From contig JBDWTN010000007.1 in the NCBI GenBank assembly GCA_039984955.1, forward strand, positions 2,736,501-2,800,500: a DNA stretch of 64,000 nucleotides, written 5' to 3'. Under the pieces are notes generated by a model. That model did not search any database. It was not told the DNA's origin and worked only from the letters and a program-made list of their open reading frames with translations. This DNA comes from Marinobacter alexandrii (GTDB lineage Bacteria; Bacteroidota; Bacteroidia; Cytophagales; Cyclobacteriaceae). The translations under genes and the position numbers were made by a program. Shown in pieces: positions 9,137-19,700 of the stretch; the first letter of the stretch is position 1, and each line of letters begins with the position of its first letter.

Positions 9137-10353
9137 TGAAAAAGAATTTTAGAAAAGCTACTGGCAATACGTTAGCCCCACTACGTCCCCATTTAAAATG
9201 GGTAGTAGTGGGGTTTGCTATTTTAATAAGTGCAGGATCAATTTTTTACACGAATAATCTTGTAGAACAACTCCGTGATCGCGAACAACGACAAATTGAG
9301 ATCTATGCTAGTTCATTGGAATTTTTAGCGAATGAAAGCGAGAATGTAAATTTCTTTTTGATACTTGATGAAATTGTAGCTGCTAACTATTCAATACCGG
9401 TGGTTCTAACAGATGAAGAAGAGAATCCTGAAGATTTTAGAAACTTAGATCTTGCTACAAATATTTCTGATGGAAAGAAGAGATCAGAATTTTTGCGATC
9501 CGAGATTGAAATTATGAAGGAAGCTCATCCGCCAATTAAGGTTACACTGAAAGATGATGAGGATAATATCTACGGATATAAGTTTATCTTTTATAAAAAT
9601 TCTTTCCTTCTAAGTCAACTTCGATTCTATCCTTATGTACAGCTTTCAGTAATTGGGCTGTTTGGAGTTATAACGTTCCTGATTTTGAGTTATATCAAAA
9701 GAGTAGAACAAGATCGAGTTTGGGTTGGACTAGCGAAGGAAACAGCTCACCAGTTAGGAACTCCTCTTTCATCTTTAATGGCTTGGTCAGAGTACTTTAA
9801 AGACTTATATCCTGACCAGATGGATACACTCCTAGAATTTGATAAAGATGTTGATAGGCTGAAGGTAATTACAGATCGCTTTTCAAGTATAGGGAGCGAG
9901 CCCCAGCTATCTAATCAGAACATTGCTGATACAGTGGATGAAATTGTAACTTATCTCCAGAAGAGGTTATCTACAAAAATTAGTATGACGGTCTCTACCT
10001 TCCCTAACAGAAATATTGAAGCAAAAATCAACCAATCCTTATTCGCATGGGTCATTGAAAATTTGTGTAAGAATGCGGCCGATGCAATGGAAGGAAAGGG
10101 CTCTATAACCATCAATATACTTCGTGCCAATGAAGGCCGAGTGGCAATTGATATTCAGGATACAGGAAAGGGAATTCCGAAATCTAAGGTTAAAAACGTG
10201 TTTCGCCCTGGATACACTACTAAAAAGCGAGGTTGGGGACTAGGGTTAACATTAGCTAAACGAATTATAGAGCAATATCATCAAGGCAAGATTTTTGTAA
10301 AAGAATCTGAGATTAATAGGGGAACTACCTTTCGAGTTTATCTATCTAACTAG
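9136..10353 (+). CDS. Membrane sensor histidine kinase (orphan)
   Basis: A 405-residue kinase, probably starting at TTG 9136 (KKNFRKATG...). It has two membrane helices (about 21-38 and 168-187) around an extracytoplasmic sensor region of about 130 residues, then a HisKA-like segment AKETAHQLGTPLSSLMAW with the phospho-acceptor His205. The ATPase domain follows with the N box (ENLCKNAADAM), G1 (DTGKGIP) and G2 (GWGLGLTLAKRI). No response-regulator gene is adjacent, so the partner is encoded elsewhere. The sensor region resembles no domain I can name. The start is uncertain because of the TTG and the hairpin overlapping it. Confidence 0.9.
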   Translation: MKKNFRKATGNTLAPLRPHLKWVVVGFAILISAGSIFYTNNLVEQLRDREQRQIEIYASSLEFLANESENVNFFLILDEIVAANYSIPVVLTDEEENPEDFRNLDLATNISDGKKRSEFLRSEIEIMKEAHPPIKVTLKDDEDNIYGYKFIFYKNSFLLSQLRFYPYVQLSVIGLFGVITFLILSYIKRVEQDRVWVGLAKETAHQLGTPLSSLMAWSEYFKDLYPDQMDTLLEFDKDVDRLKVITDRFSSIGSEPQLSNQNIADTVDEIVTYLQKRLSTKISMTVSTFPNRNIEAKINQSLFAWVIENLCKNAADAMEGKGSITINILRANEGRVAIDIQDTGKGIPKSKVKNVFRPGYTTKKRGWGLGLTLAKRIIEQYHQGKIFVKESEINRGTTFRVYLSN

Positions 10354-10408
10354 GCACGAATAAGATTGTGCAGCACTTCCCAAAAAACTTAATCAACTGA
10401 TTTGCTTG

Positions 10409-13400
10409 ATGAATAGATACTTTGCATGGATTTACATATTTCTTTTTATTAGTCCCTTGCTCTTAATTGGACAGAGAGGATATATACCAAGCTATATACA
10501 AATTATTGATAGTATGAAAATAGAGCTCCCAAAGGCTCAAACAGATTCAGCAAGAATTCGAATTTTGTTGGACCTTGTCAATAAGTGCTACACGCTAAAC
10601 AGACAAACAGAAAGTACTGATTATTTGAATAAGGTTGAGAAACTGCTAAAAAGTACTGATTACTCAGATGGTATGGTTAGATTCTGTTCAAGTAAATTCA
10701 GATACGAGTTTACCATTGCGAATCAATGGGACTCTGCCTTATTTTTTGCTCATAAAGGGCTTGCTACTTTAGAAAAGTATCCAGAAAAATCGCATCCTTC
10801 ATGGTATCCTACTTTTTGGGTAGGAATAGGATTAATACACAAAAACTTGCAAGAACATGATTCCGCTTTCAAGTATTACAATAAGGTAGTAGAATGGCCC
10901 AATAAGGATATCTATAGCATGTATCGTATTAATAATGCTCTTGTTAATCTCAAAAACTTGCATATTAAACTAGGTAACAAAAGAGCTGCTCTTAAATATG
11001 CGAATAAATGCTTGGAGAGCGCAAAAAATATTGATGATCCCACAACTATTTTAGGAGCTTATGATGGCTTGGCCAAAGCATATTATTCTGCAGGTATGTA
11101 TGAAAAATCGATGAACCTCATTGATCAAGTCATGAATGAATATAGACTGGATAGCCTAGCTTATGCTTCTAAAATTCATTCATTATATGGCGATAGAGGA
11201 AATTGTTTGGTGATGATGCAAGATTATGCGAATGCTATTGAGAATTTTAAAGTAGAACTGCGGTACATTAAAAATGTATTTGGAGAATTACACCCTCAAT
11301 CCTACCGTCCCTTAAACTCATTGGCTGGAGCATATAGAAGGGCTAATGTTCTGGATAGCGCATCAAACTATTTCAAGAAAATATTAAGCATTCGTTTTGA
11401 TCCGAATGATAAAAGGAAATTAAGTGCAATTGTAAATTTGGGACGAATTGCTGTAGCAAAAAAAGATTATAAGACGGCAGAAAAATATTTCAAAAAAGCT
11501 AAAGAATTTGAATCCAAAGACCCTTCAGCCCTATCGTCTATCCAATCTGCATTGGCACAGATGTATACTCAAACGGGTGCCATTGACAAGGCAATCCATC
11601 ATGGAAAGTTATCAATCATTCAAAATAGGGAAGATTCAGTTCGCATGGGTTTCAATAAATTGGCTAAGGCATGGTCCAATATTTCACAATTAGATAAACT
11701 AGCGTCTCTTTATGAGATTAAGTATGAAAGAGATAGTCAGACAGAAAGCCTAAGTGATGCAATGAACTACTATTCATTGGCGGATAGCTTATTGACTGAT
11801 CTAAGATCTACAATAACATCTCAGGATGATGAAATTGATTTCAACACCCTTTTCGAAAGTACCTACACAGGAGGAATAAGAGTAGCTCATAGACTATATC
11901 AAAAAACAAGAGAACCCTATTACATTGAACAAGCCTTCTTCTTTGCTGAAAAATCAAAATCTTCAGTGCTTTTCAACTCATTGTTGAGAAGAGAAAAAAT
12001 GAGTTTTTCTGGAATTCCAGATAGCTTAATTGCTCTAGAACAAAGCTTAAAGAGCAGTATACTATTTTATAAGAATAAACTAATAAATAAGGCCATTCTC
12101 ACTTCAGAAAAAATTCAAAAGTATGAGTCCAAGTTATTGAATCATCAGACTAAACTAGAGGAGCTAATATTGAATTTCAGAGAAAAATATCCGGAATATT
12201 ATAATACTTTTCATCATGATGAATTTTTGTCGATTACAGGTGTTCAAGGAAAGTTAGGAAAGAATGAGACTGCTTTAGAGTTTAGTATAGATGGTGATTC
12301 ACTTTTTACTTTTATTGTTTCGAGCAAAGATTTTAAGGTATTAAAGACTGGAATTCCATCAGAACTGGACTCCATAGTTTCACTTCATAAAAATTCACTT
12401 TCTTCTTTGAAAGAAACCTTTAATCACTCAATCTATGGAGGTAAGCTCTATGAAATACTTATAGCACCACTAAAGGGACATTTGAATACTGAAGAGTTAG
12501 TAATAATCCCGGACGGTATTTTATGGCATGTCAACTTCGAACTACTCCAATCCAATTTTGGTGAAGGTAGTCAAGCTAAGTATATGCTATATGATCATGC
12601 AATTAGTTATGCTAATTCTTTGAATCAGTTATTTCTGCATAATGATAAAGATGATTATTATGTAAAAGAAGGTGTGCTAGCTTTTTCATATTCAAACGGA
12701 GACTTGACAAGAGGTCAAGCAATAGATTTAGAAAGACTTAGGGATGCTGATTCTGAGTTGCCAGGTACTTCCAAGGAGATACGAGAAATTGCCAATTTGA
12801 TGCCTGGTTCTTACTATTATGGAGAAGCTGCAGATGAAAAGAATTTCAAGGAACAAAGTGCTGACTATGCTATTCTACATCTTGCATTGCATGGCGAAAT
12901 CGATAATGAAGATCCTAATAAGTCCAGGCTTAGGTTTTTTGAATCAAAAACAGACACATTAGAAGATAATTATTTGCATGTATATGAGCTATACGAAATG
13001 GATTTGGATGCAAAACTTGCAGTATTAAGTGCTTGCAATACCGGAATAGGACAGTTAGAAAAAGGAGAGGGGATCATGAGTCTTGGGAGAGCCTTTCAAT
13101 ATGCTGGTGCAGAAAGCTTGCTAATTAGCAATTGGCCGTTAGTTGATGAGATGGCTCCTGGACTTGTGAAGGAATTTTACAAAAACCTGAAGGAAGGCAT
13201 GTCAAAAAGTGAAGCTTTAAGACAGGCAAAGATCACCTACCTTGAGTTCAGCAACTCTAGCTTTTCTCATCCATACTTTTGGGGTGCTTTTGTTGTGATT
13301 GGGGATAACTCTCCTATGTTTAAGGGAAGGTCATACAGTGGGATTTTTGTTTTGGTCTTGGTCACTTTTTCCCTGTTTGTATTTCTCTTCTTGATATATA

Positions 13401-13429
13401 AACTTAAAAAAACAAGGAAGTTAAATTAA
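10409..13429 (+). CDS. Exported TPR-CHAT domain protein (CHAT 1)
   Basis: A 1,006-residue protein from the ATG at 10409 (a TTG codon directly before it is less likely). It has a signal peptide (about 1-22, IYIFLFISPLLLIG), many TPR repeats (about 60-450), a helical linker, a C-terminal CHAT domain (about 690-965) and a terminal membrane helix (about 975-997) with a basic tail. The caspase-like dyad is present: His828 in LHLALHGE and Cys876 in LSACNTG. CHAT proteins are predicted caspase-clan peptidases. Here the topology places TPR and CHAT outside the cytoplasm, anchored by the C-terminal helix. Two more paralogs lie at 29.3 and 40.0 kb. The target is unknown. The motif-A promoter of the RHS genes begins 4 bases after its stop. 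Confidence 0.88.
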   Translation: MNRYFAWIYIFLFISPLLLIGQRGYIPSYIQIIDSMKIELPKAQTDSARIRILLDLVNKCYTLNRQTESTDYLNKVEKLLKSTDYSDGMVRFCSSKFRYEFTIANQWDSALFFAHKGLATLEKYPEKSHPSWYPTFWVGIGLIHKNLQEHDSAFKYYNKVVEWPNKDIYSMYRINNALVNLKNLHIKLGNKRAALKYANKCLESAKNIDDPTTILGAYDGLAKAYYSAGMYEKSMNLIDQVMNEYRLDSLAYASKIHSLYGDRGNCLVMMQDYANAIENFKVELRYIKNVFGELHPQSYRPLNSLAGAYRRANVLDSASNYFKKILSIRFDPNDKRKLSAIVNLGRIAVAKKDYKTAEKYFKKAKEFESKDPSALSSIQSALAQMYTQTGAIDKAIHHGKLSIIQNREDSVRMGFNKLAKAWSNISQLDKLASLYEIKYERDSQTESLSDAMNYYSLADSLLTDLRSTITSQDDEIDFNTLFESTYTGGIRVAHRLYQKTREPYYIEQAFFFAEKSKSSVLFNSLLRREKMSFSGIPDSLIALEQSLKSSILFYKNKLINKAILTSEKIQKYESKLLNHQTKLEELILNFREKYPEYYNTFHHDEFLSITGVQGKLGKNETALEFSIDGDSLFTFIVSSKDFKVLKTGIPSELDSIVSLHKNSLSSLKETFNHSIYGGKLYEILIAPLKGHLNTEELVIIPDGILWHVNFELLQSNFGEGSQAKYMLYDHAISYANSLNQLFLHNDKDDYYVKEGVLAFSYSNGDLTRGQAIDLERLRDADSELPGTSKEIREIANLMPGSYYYGEAADEKNFKEQSADYAILHLALHGEIDNEDPNKSRLRFFESKTDTLEDNYLHVYELYEMDLDAKLAVLSACNTGIGQLEKGEGIMSLGRAFQYAGAESLLISNWPLVDEMAPGLVKEFYKNLKEGMSKSEALRQAKITYLEFSNSSFSHPYFWGAFVVIGDNSPMFKGRSYSGIFVLVLVTFSLFVFLFLIYKLKKTRKLN

Positions 13430-13432
13430 GAA

Positions 13433-13460
13433 GGAACATTTAAGGTACTTGTGCAATAAA
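13433..13460 (+). promoter_or_regulatory. ECF-type promoter motif, copy A (RHS genes)
   Basis: GGAACA (13433-13438), 13 bases, then TGCAATAAA (13452-13460), 28 bases before the ATG of the first RHS-type gene. The same two blocks with the same spacer occur at four other sites in the window. The GGAAC block resembles the -35 element of many ECF sigma factors. Confidence 0.65.
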
Positions 13461-13488
13461 GGGTAGTTAAATACAACTCTTTAGACTT

Positions 13489-16400
13489 ATGCATTATTCA
13501 TTTTGCTTTGGAATTTCATCACGTATTATTCTTCGTTTTTCCCTTCTGTTTAGTTCGTTCCTTACATTTGGTCAAGGCCCAGAAGATCAACAAGGAATAG
13601 AAAGCATTGATAATACGGTAAATATTGTTCCTCCCTCTCCGACTGCAGCATCACTGGGTAAATACGGAGAATACAAGGTTGGAGGAAGCACCGGAGTCCC
13701 TTCCATTTCAATTCCACTATTTGATGTCAAGGGAACCTCAATGTCAATCCCCATTTCGTTGAGCTACCATGGTTCCGGCGTGCGTGTCGATGATATCGCA
13801 TCATGGGTTGGCATGGGCTGGTCGTTGAATGCGGGAGGAGTGATTACCCGTAACATTGTCGGATATCCGGATGAGAGTAGTAAGGGACTGTTCACTCTTT
13901 ACAAGAGCTTTGAGTTTAACCCACCAATCTATGATGACACACACTATAACCTAGGTTGGGACATGTTGTATCGACTGTCTTCTGGTCTGTTCAAAGGAGA
14001 ACCCGATACGTACTCATATAATTTCCTTGGTTATTCGGGCCAGTTCTATATAGATCACAATGAGGTAATCCACCATTTCAGTGATACAGATTTAGCTTTT
14101 TCAAGAGTCATTAATTCAAACGGTGAAATACCTCAGTTTAAAGTAGTGGTCGGTGATGGAACTACCTTGGTTTTCTCCGCCGTAGAGTATGCTAGTTACG
14201 ACACAGGAGAGCAATCATCATACTCTGATGAATCTGCATGGTATGTTACTAGTATCACAAAAGGTGATGATACGTTCAGTTTTAACTACAGAGATGAAGG
14301 AATTAATGAAGGCTATAGCTGTAGTGAGGTTGGAGTGGCAAGAACACTACCTGCGGTTTGTATTCAAGGTTTTGAGAGAAAGATTGTAGAAGGAGGTATT
14401 GCATCAAAACAATCAAAGAAACTCACCTCTATTGAAGGTCCGTTCGGTACAGCAGTTTTCCATGCGACAGAAGCAAGGCTTGATTTACCAGGAGGTAAGA
14501 GATTAGAAACAATCACTTATCAGGACCAAGAGATCAACCTTCGGGCTCACTATACAGAAGGCTCATATGCAAGATCTATTAACTGTATTAATCTTGTCCC
14601 CGGGGCAGCAGGCTTAGGAATACGAGAGCGACTTTTCTTGGATGAAGTAGAGATTTCAGCAGGAACTAATAAGAAAAAATATTTTCTAGAATATGATAAT
14701 CCTGATGGATTACCTCCCACAAAAGCATTTGATAAAGATCATTGGGGATATTTCAATGAGGCAAAGAATTATACATTGCTGCCCAAATCAGAATACTTTG
14801 AAAGTGGAGGAAATAGAGATGCCAATCCAGAAACAATGGGCTATGGCATGCTCAATAAAATTACCTACCCAACAGGCGGATTTACTAAATTTGATTGGGA
14901 GCCAAATAGAAAAACAGAAAGCATCACAGGGGAAGTGGAAACTTGCTCAAACCTCGTATCTGAAATTTTCAGTCATGACGATCCTAATCCATTTAGAGCC
15001 TACGAAGTAAGATCTTGGGAAATAGATATAGAAAATATTACCAAGCTAAAGTTTTGGTTAAATGTGGGGTTTGCATACGAAGTTGAAAGTGAACCGGGAG
15101 ATATACTGTTGGAAATCAGGCAAGGTGATAACCCTTCGATTTATAAAAGGAATTTTGAACCAGATGACACAGAACCTGATTCGGTTATGAATGTCGCTCC
15201 TGGAGTCTACACTATTAGTCTAAAGAACAGATCTCCGCTTTTGGATCAGGTAAGGTTTGTTCTGGATAAATGTCATTCGGAAGTCAGAACTTATCCAGAG
15301 CATACATACTATGGAGGTCTGAGAGTTGATAAAGTAACAAACTATTCTTCCGAAACAGATGAATTTAACTCTATATCCTATGATTATGGTCGAGTCACAT
15401 CATCTAGATCAATTAATGATGCCAGTTATCTAAGAACGATTAGGAAAATATGCGAGTCTGCGCCAGGAGTGCCGCCAGTGGAAGCCATTTCAAGAAAACG
15501 GCACTCAAATACTGTTAATCAATTTTCAACTAGTGTGACCTACGATTTAATACATGAAATTTTCCTAGATGGAAGCCAAAACCTATATAGATATGATCAG
15601 ACACAAGATGTTTTTGCAGGAAACGGGTACACTAGGACGCTTATTCAAGATCAATCATGGAAAAGAAATCTCCTACTTGAATTTAGGAGTATTAACAGTG
15701 ATGGAGTGACGGTATCTAGTAAGCAAAGTCAATACAGTTTCATTAGAAAAAATATTTATCACGGAATCAAAGTGGATATTATTTCTTGGTACCCCTTAAA
15801 TCTCGGAAATTCTGATCATGAATATGGTATTGGTCTTATTGATATTTATTCGGATTGGGCTCGACTAGATTACACGATAGAGACAACTAACTACCCATCA
15901 GGCAGTGTGTCATCTAGGACAGATTATGAATATTTTCATCCAGATTTTCATTTAAAGCCAAATAAGATCTCATTAAAGAGAAGTGATGGCGGTAGCGCAT
16001 CAACTGTTATTCTATATCCTAGAAATTATTCAAATGACGATGATGAGTGGAATTCTTTGAAGCAATTTTATTTTGAAAAACCTATCGAATCTGTCTCATA
16101 CTTGTCCAATGAAAATGACATCATTGGAGGTGTACTTCTTGACTACAACCCAAATGGAACGCTAAAAAGCCAATCAAAAATTGATTTAAATGAGTCCATT
16201 GAAAAATCATCTTTCCTGTTTTCGAATGGCAATACTGATCCTAGCGAAATAGGCCTCTTTTCTAAAAAAACTCACTATGTAGGAACTGAAGCTAACATAG
16301 CATACGATGGGTATAGACTGAAAAACGTTTTGGATCGCTCTGGCGTACCCATTACTTATCTATGGGGGTATGGAAACAGGTATCCAATAGCAAAAATTGA

Positions 16401-16704
16401 AAATATTACTTCTGACGATTTAAATACACTTGTTGGAAACTGGAGAGTAGAGCAACTAAAAAACTCCTCAGATAACAATTTTATCCGATCACAGCTTTCC
16501 ACAGTAAGAAACCTTTTACCTCTAAAATCGCAAATGACTTCATACATATACAAGTATGGCATTGGAGTAGCTGAGATATCAGACCCAAATGGGAGAACGG
16601 CAACATTTAGTTATGATGATTTTGGGAGGCTTACTGCTGTAACAGATCATGAAGGCAATCTCATCACTGAGTACGAGTATTTGTACGCATTAGAAACAGA
16701 ATAA
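13489..16704 (+). CDS. Large exported YD/RHS-type protein (RHS 1)
   Basis: A 1,071-residue protein with an N-terminal signal peptide (about 1-28) followed by the segment PSPTAASLGKYGEYKVGGST and SIPISLSYHGSGVRVDDIAS, the usual opening of large Bacteroidota RHS-like proteins. The middle is beta-rich with scattered Tyr-Asp repeats. It ends with a clear YD repeat (NGRTATFSYDDFGRLTAVTD) but has no RHS core or hypervariable tail. It precedes RHS 2 by 25 bases on the same strand, so the two are probably co-transcribed and may act as a pair, one as shell or partner of the other. It has its own stop and the next gene its own signal peptide, so this is not a split gene. Function is not known. Confidence 0.82.
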   Translation: MHYSFCFGISSRIILRFSLLFSSFLTFGQGPEDQQGIESIDNTVNIVPPSPTAASLGKYGEYKVGGSTGVPSISIPLFDVKGTSMSIPISLSYHGSGVRVDDIASWVGMGWSLNAGGVITRNIVGYPDESSKGLFTLYKSFEFNPPIYDDTHYNLGWDMLYRLSSGLFKGEPDTYSYNFLGYSGQFYIDHNEVIHHFSDTDLAFSRVINSNGEIPQFKVVVGDGTTLVFSAVEYASYDTGEQSSYSDESAWYVTSITKGDDTFSFNYRDEGINEGYSCSEVGVARTLPAVCIQGFERKIVEGGIASKQSKKLTSIEGPFGTAVFHATEARLDLPGGKRLETITYQDQEINLRAHYTEGSYARSINCINLVPGAAGLGIRERLFLDEVEISAGTNKKKYFLEYDNPDGLPPTKAFDKDHWGYFNEAKNYTLLPKSEYFESGGNRDANPETMGYGMLNKITYPTGGFTKFDWEPNRKTESITGEVETCSNLVSEIFSHDDPNPFRAYEVRSWEIDIENITKLKFWLNVGFAYEVESEPGDILLEIRQGDNPSIYKRNFEPDDTEPDSVMNVAPGVYTISLKNRSPLLDQVRFVLDKCHSEVRTYPEHTYYGGLRVDKVTNYSSETDEFNSISYDYGRVTSSRSINDASYLRTIRKICESAPGVPPVEAISRKRHSNTVNQFSTSVTYDLIHEIFLDGSQNLYRYDQTQDVFAGNGYTRTLIQDQSWKRNLLLEFRSINSDGVTVSSKQSQYSFIRKNIYHGIKVDIISWYPLNLGNSDHEYGIGLIDIYSDWARLDYTIETTNYPSGSVSSRTDYEYFHPDFHLKPNKISLKRSDGGSASTVILYPRNYSNDDDEWNSLKQFYFEKPIESVSYLSNENDIIGGVLLDYNPNGTLKSQSKIDLNESIEKSSFLFSNGNTDPSEIGLFSKKTHYVGTEANIAYDGYRLKNVLDRSGVPITYLWGYGNRYPIAKIENITSDDLNTLVGNWRVEQLKNSSDNNFIRSQLSTVRNLLPLKSQMTSYIYKYGIGVAEISDPNGRTATFSYDDFGRLTAVTDHEGNLITEYEYLYALETE

Positions 16705-16729
16705 TCACCACTTTCTAAAGAAATTAATT

Positions 16730-19700
16730 ATGAAAATGTTCAAACTCGTATTGAAAGTATTGACTATTGGTCTGCTTTTTTTGATAAGCTCGTATTCCCA
16801 TGCCCAGCAATGTCAGGGTGTAAGTTCCTGTCCTCCAGGAGATGATTGTGGCCTAATTACTTCCTATAGAGATGCTGATGGTGACGGAAAAGGCGATCCA
16901 AATGTGTCATTAACATGCATTAATATTCCTGGCGGTTATGTATCCAATGATGATGATTGCGATGATTCTAACGCATCTGTATGGAATACTTGTTGTACTA
17001 AAAAGAAGTGGTATCGGGATGCAGATAATGACAACTATGGACATGCGAGTATACATGTTTGGAATTGCACAAGACCCAGTGGCTATGTTGCCAATAATCT
17101 AGATTGCAATGATGGAAACTCGTCTATAACATTGGCTAGGAATTGGTATATAGATTCTGATGGTGATGGTAAAGGGGCAGATGCTTCGTCATCCTTTCAT
17201 CAAAATCTGCCTCCGGGTGAATTAGGGACAATCAGAATAGTGGATTGTTCACAACCTTCTGGTTATGTTGCTAATAATAGTGATTGCAATGATCTTGATG
17301 GGAATGTTCAAGGATATGAATGGGCATATGATAGTGATGGTGATGGATTCGGAGATCCTAACAATACCTATTTTGGATGCGACGGTGGATCTAGTTATGT
17401 ATTGAATAAAACAGATTGTAACGATAATTCGGCAGTAATTAATCCAAATACGAAATGGTATAAAGATGCTGATGGCGATGGCTATTCAGATGGAACTGTA
17501 GTCACTCAATGCAATAGACCAACTAACTATTTTCTGGCCAGTGAATTAACACAAACGTCTGGCGATTGCAATGATGATCCTCAAAATAGTGGATCCGACA
17601 TTAACTTGGCGGTGAAATGGTATAAAGATCAAGATGGTGATGGTTATTCGGATGGAACTACAGTTACTCAATGCAATAGACCTAATCATTACTTTAAAGA
17701 AAGCGAGCTGACTCAAATATCCGGAGATTGTGCAGATAACGATGAAACTCGGAACCCTGAAACTATTTGGTATGAGGATGATGATAAGGATAGCTTTGGA
17801 AATCCGAATAGAACTCGAGTACAATGCGCTAACCCTACCACTCTTGAAGATCATTGGGTAAGGAATGCAAATGACTGTAATGATACAGATGGGCATGGAC
17901 CCCCCACATGGTATTTGGATAATGATGGAGATGGCTATGCGGGATATAGTACAATAACTCAATGCAATCGACCTTCCAATGGATTTACTTCTCCTTCAGA
18001 TTGTGACGATGAAAATACCTCTATCACTACAGAGAGAATCTGGTTCATTGACAATGATGGTGACGGACAAGGTGCAGACTTAAGTTCCCCTTTCCATCAG
18101 GGACTACCTTCAAGTGAGTTGGGGACGGTCACGAAGACTGATTGTGACCAACCTAATGGATATGTAGCAAATAATACAGATTGCAACGATTTCGATCAAA
18201 ACGTTCAACAAACACTTTGGGCATATGATGGCGATGGCGATACATTTGGAGACCCTAACAATACGTATGTAGGTTGCGGTTCTGATGGGTATGTAGCTAA
18301 TACAGATGATTGTGATGATTCTTCTACGGCTATTAATCCCAATACTCGCTGGTACAAAGATGGTGATGGTGATGGGTATTCAAACGGGACTTCAATTACT
18401 CAATGTGGTCGACCGAATAACTATTATCTAGCAAGTGAGCTTACTGCAACCTCTGGAGATTGTAACGATAATAATTCCAATATAATATCATCGACTACTT
18501 GGTATAGGGATGGAGATGGAGATGGATTGGGAAATTCTAACAATACAACAACAAGCTGTACTCAACCATCCGGATTTGTGCTGACAGGAGGTGATTGTGA
18601 TGATCATGATGCTTCTATTAGAGGAAGAGTAAGATGGTATGAAGATGCGGATGAAGATGGATTTGGAAACCCAAATGGTCAAACGTTAGTGCGATGTACA
18701 GCACCACAATCTCCAGAAGGGGATACGCAATGGGTAAGAAACAATCAAGACTGTGATGATACAGATGGACAAGGGCCTCCAGAGTGGTATGTGGATATAG
18801 ATGGAGATGGAGCAGCGGGAAATTCCTCTATGAGAGCATGTACTCAACCGCCAAATACTTACTCATCATCAACAGATTGTGATGACAGAGACCCAAATGT
18901 GATTGGACCAAGAACATGGTATGTAGATAATGACGGAGATGGATTAGGAGCTAATATGAACTCAGAAAGAAATCTGAATCTACCTCCAAGCGAAATTGGT
19001 GAACCAACGAAGATTAGTTGTGATAAACCCCTCGGCTATGTAGATAATAATCTGGATTGTTATGATATCGACCCAAATATTCAAGCTTCGCTAGCAGGGA
19101 CTTATTACCATGATGCGGATGGTGATGGATTTGGTGATGCTTCAACTGCCATGAATTCTTGCGAACCACTCGAAGGCTATGTGACGAATGGAGATGATTG
19201 TGATGACAATGAGATTTCAGGTTTTGAGATCAATCCAAGGACGAAATGGTATAAGGATAGAGATGGGGATGGGTTCTCAGATGGGATTTATGACATGGGC
19301 TGTAATCGCTCCGCTAATTTTTTCTACCTGCCATCAGAACTGGAAGCAACGCAAGGAGATTGCGATGATGACAATCCGAATATCAATCGCATCATTTGGT
19401 ATAAAGATCAAGACAATGATAACCTTGGAGACCCCAGCACATTCACATATAATTGTAATCAACCTGAAGGATATGTATCCAATAAACATGATGAATGCCC
19501 AAACTATGCAGGGGAAGGGAATGGCTGTCCAGATTTTGGAATCAATTACATCAAAACACGTACAGCAAGAGTAGCTGGAGTAGCTATTAATGATATTAAA
19601 AGCAGACCTATTGATGAGGTGACTTTATCAACGATATACTTTGATGGCTTGGGCAATAACCTTCAGCAGGTGACCAGGGCAGCCTCACCACTTGCTCATG

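Noticed and set aside
10409-13429. Link of TPR-CHAT proteins to type III-E CRISPR
   Set aside because: No Cas gene or array is present, and all three CHAT proteins have signal peptides, so they are not the cytoplasmic CRISPR-linked protease.
16700-16735. Frameshift splitting one RHS gene into two
   Set aside because: The first gene ends naturally after a YD repeat and the second starts with its own signal peptide.
17546-18682. Minus-strand open frames opposite the MopE-like repeats
   Set aside because: They arise because the repetitive Asp/Gly codons give stop-free complements; their products are low-complexity Ile/Ser-rich and the plus-strand gene is certain.
16860-19500. CRISPR-like regular repeats
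   Set aside because: The repeats are coding, imperfect at DNA level and follow a protein motif; there is no repeat-spacer structure.
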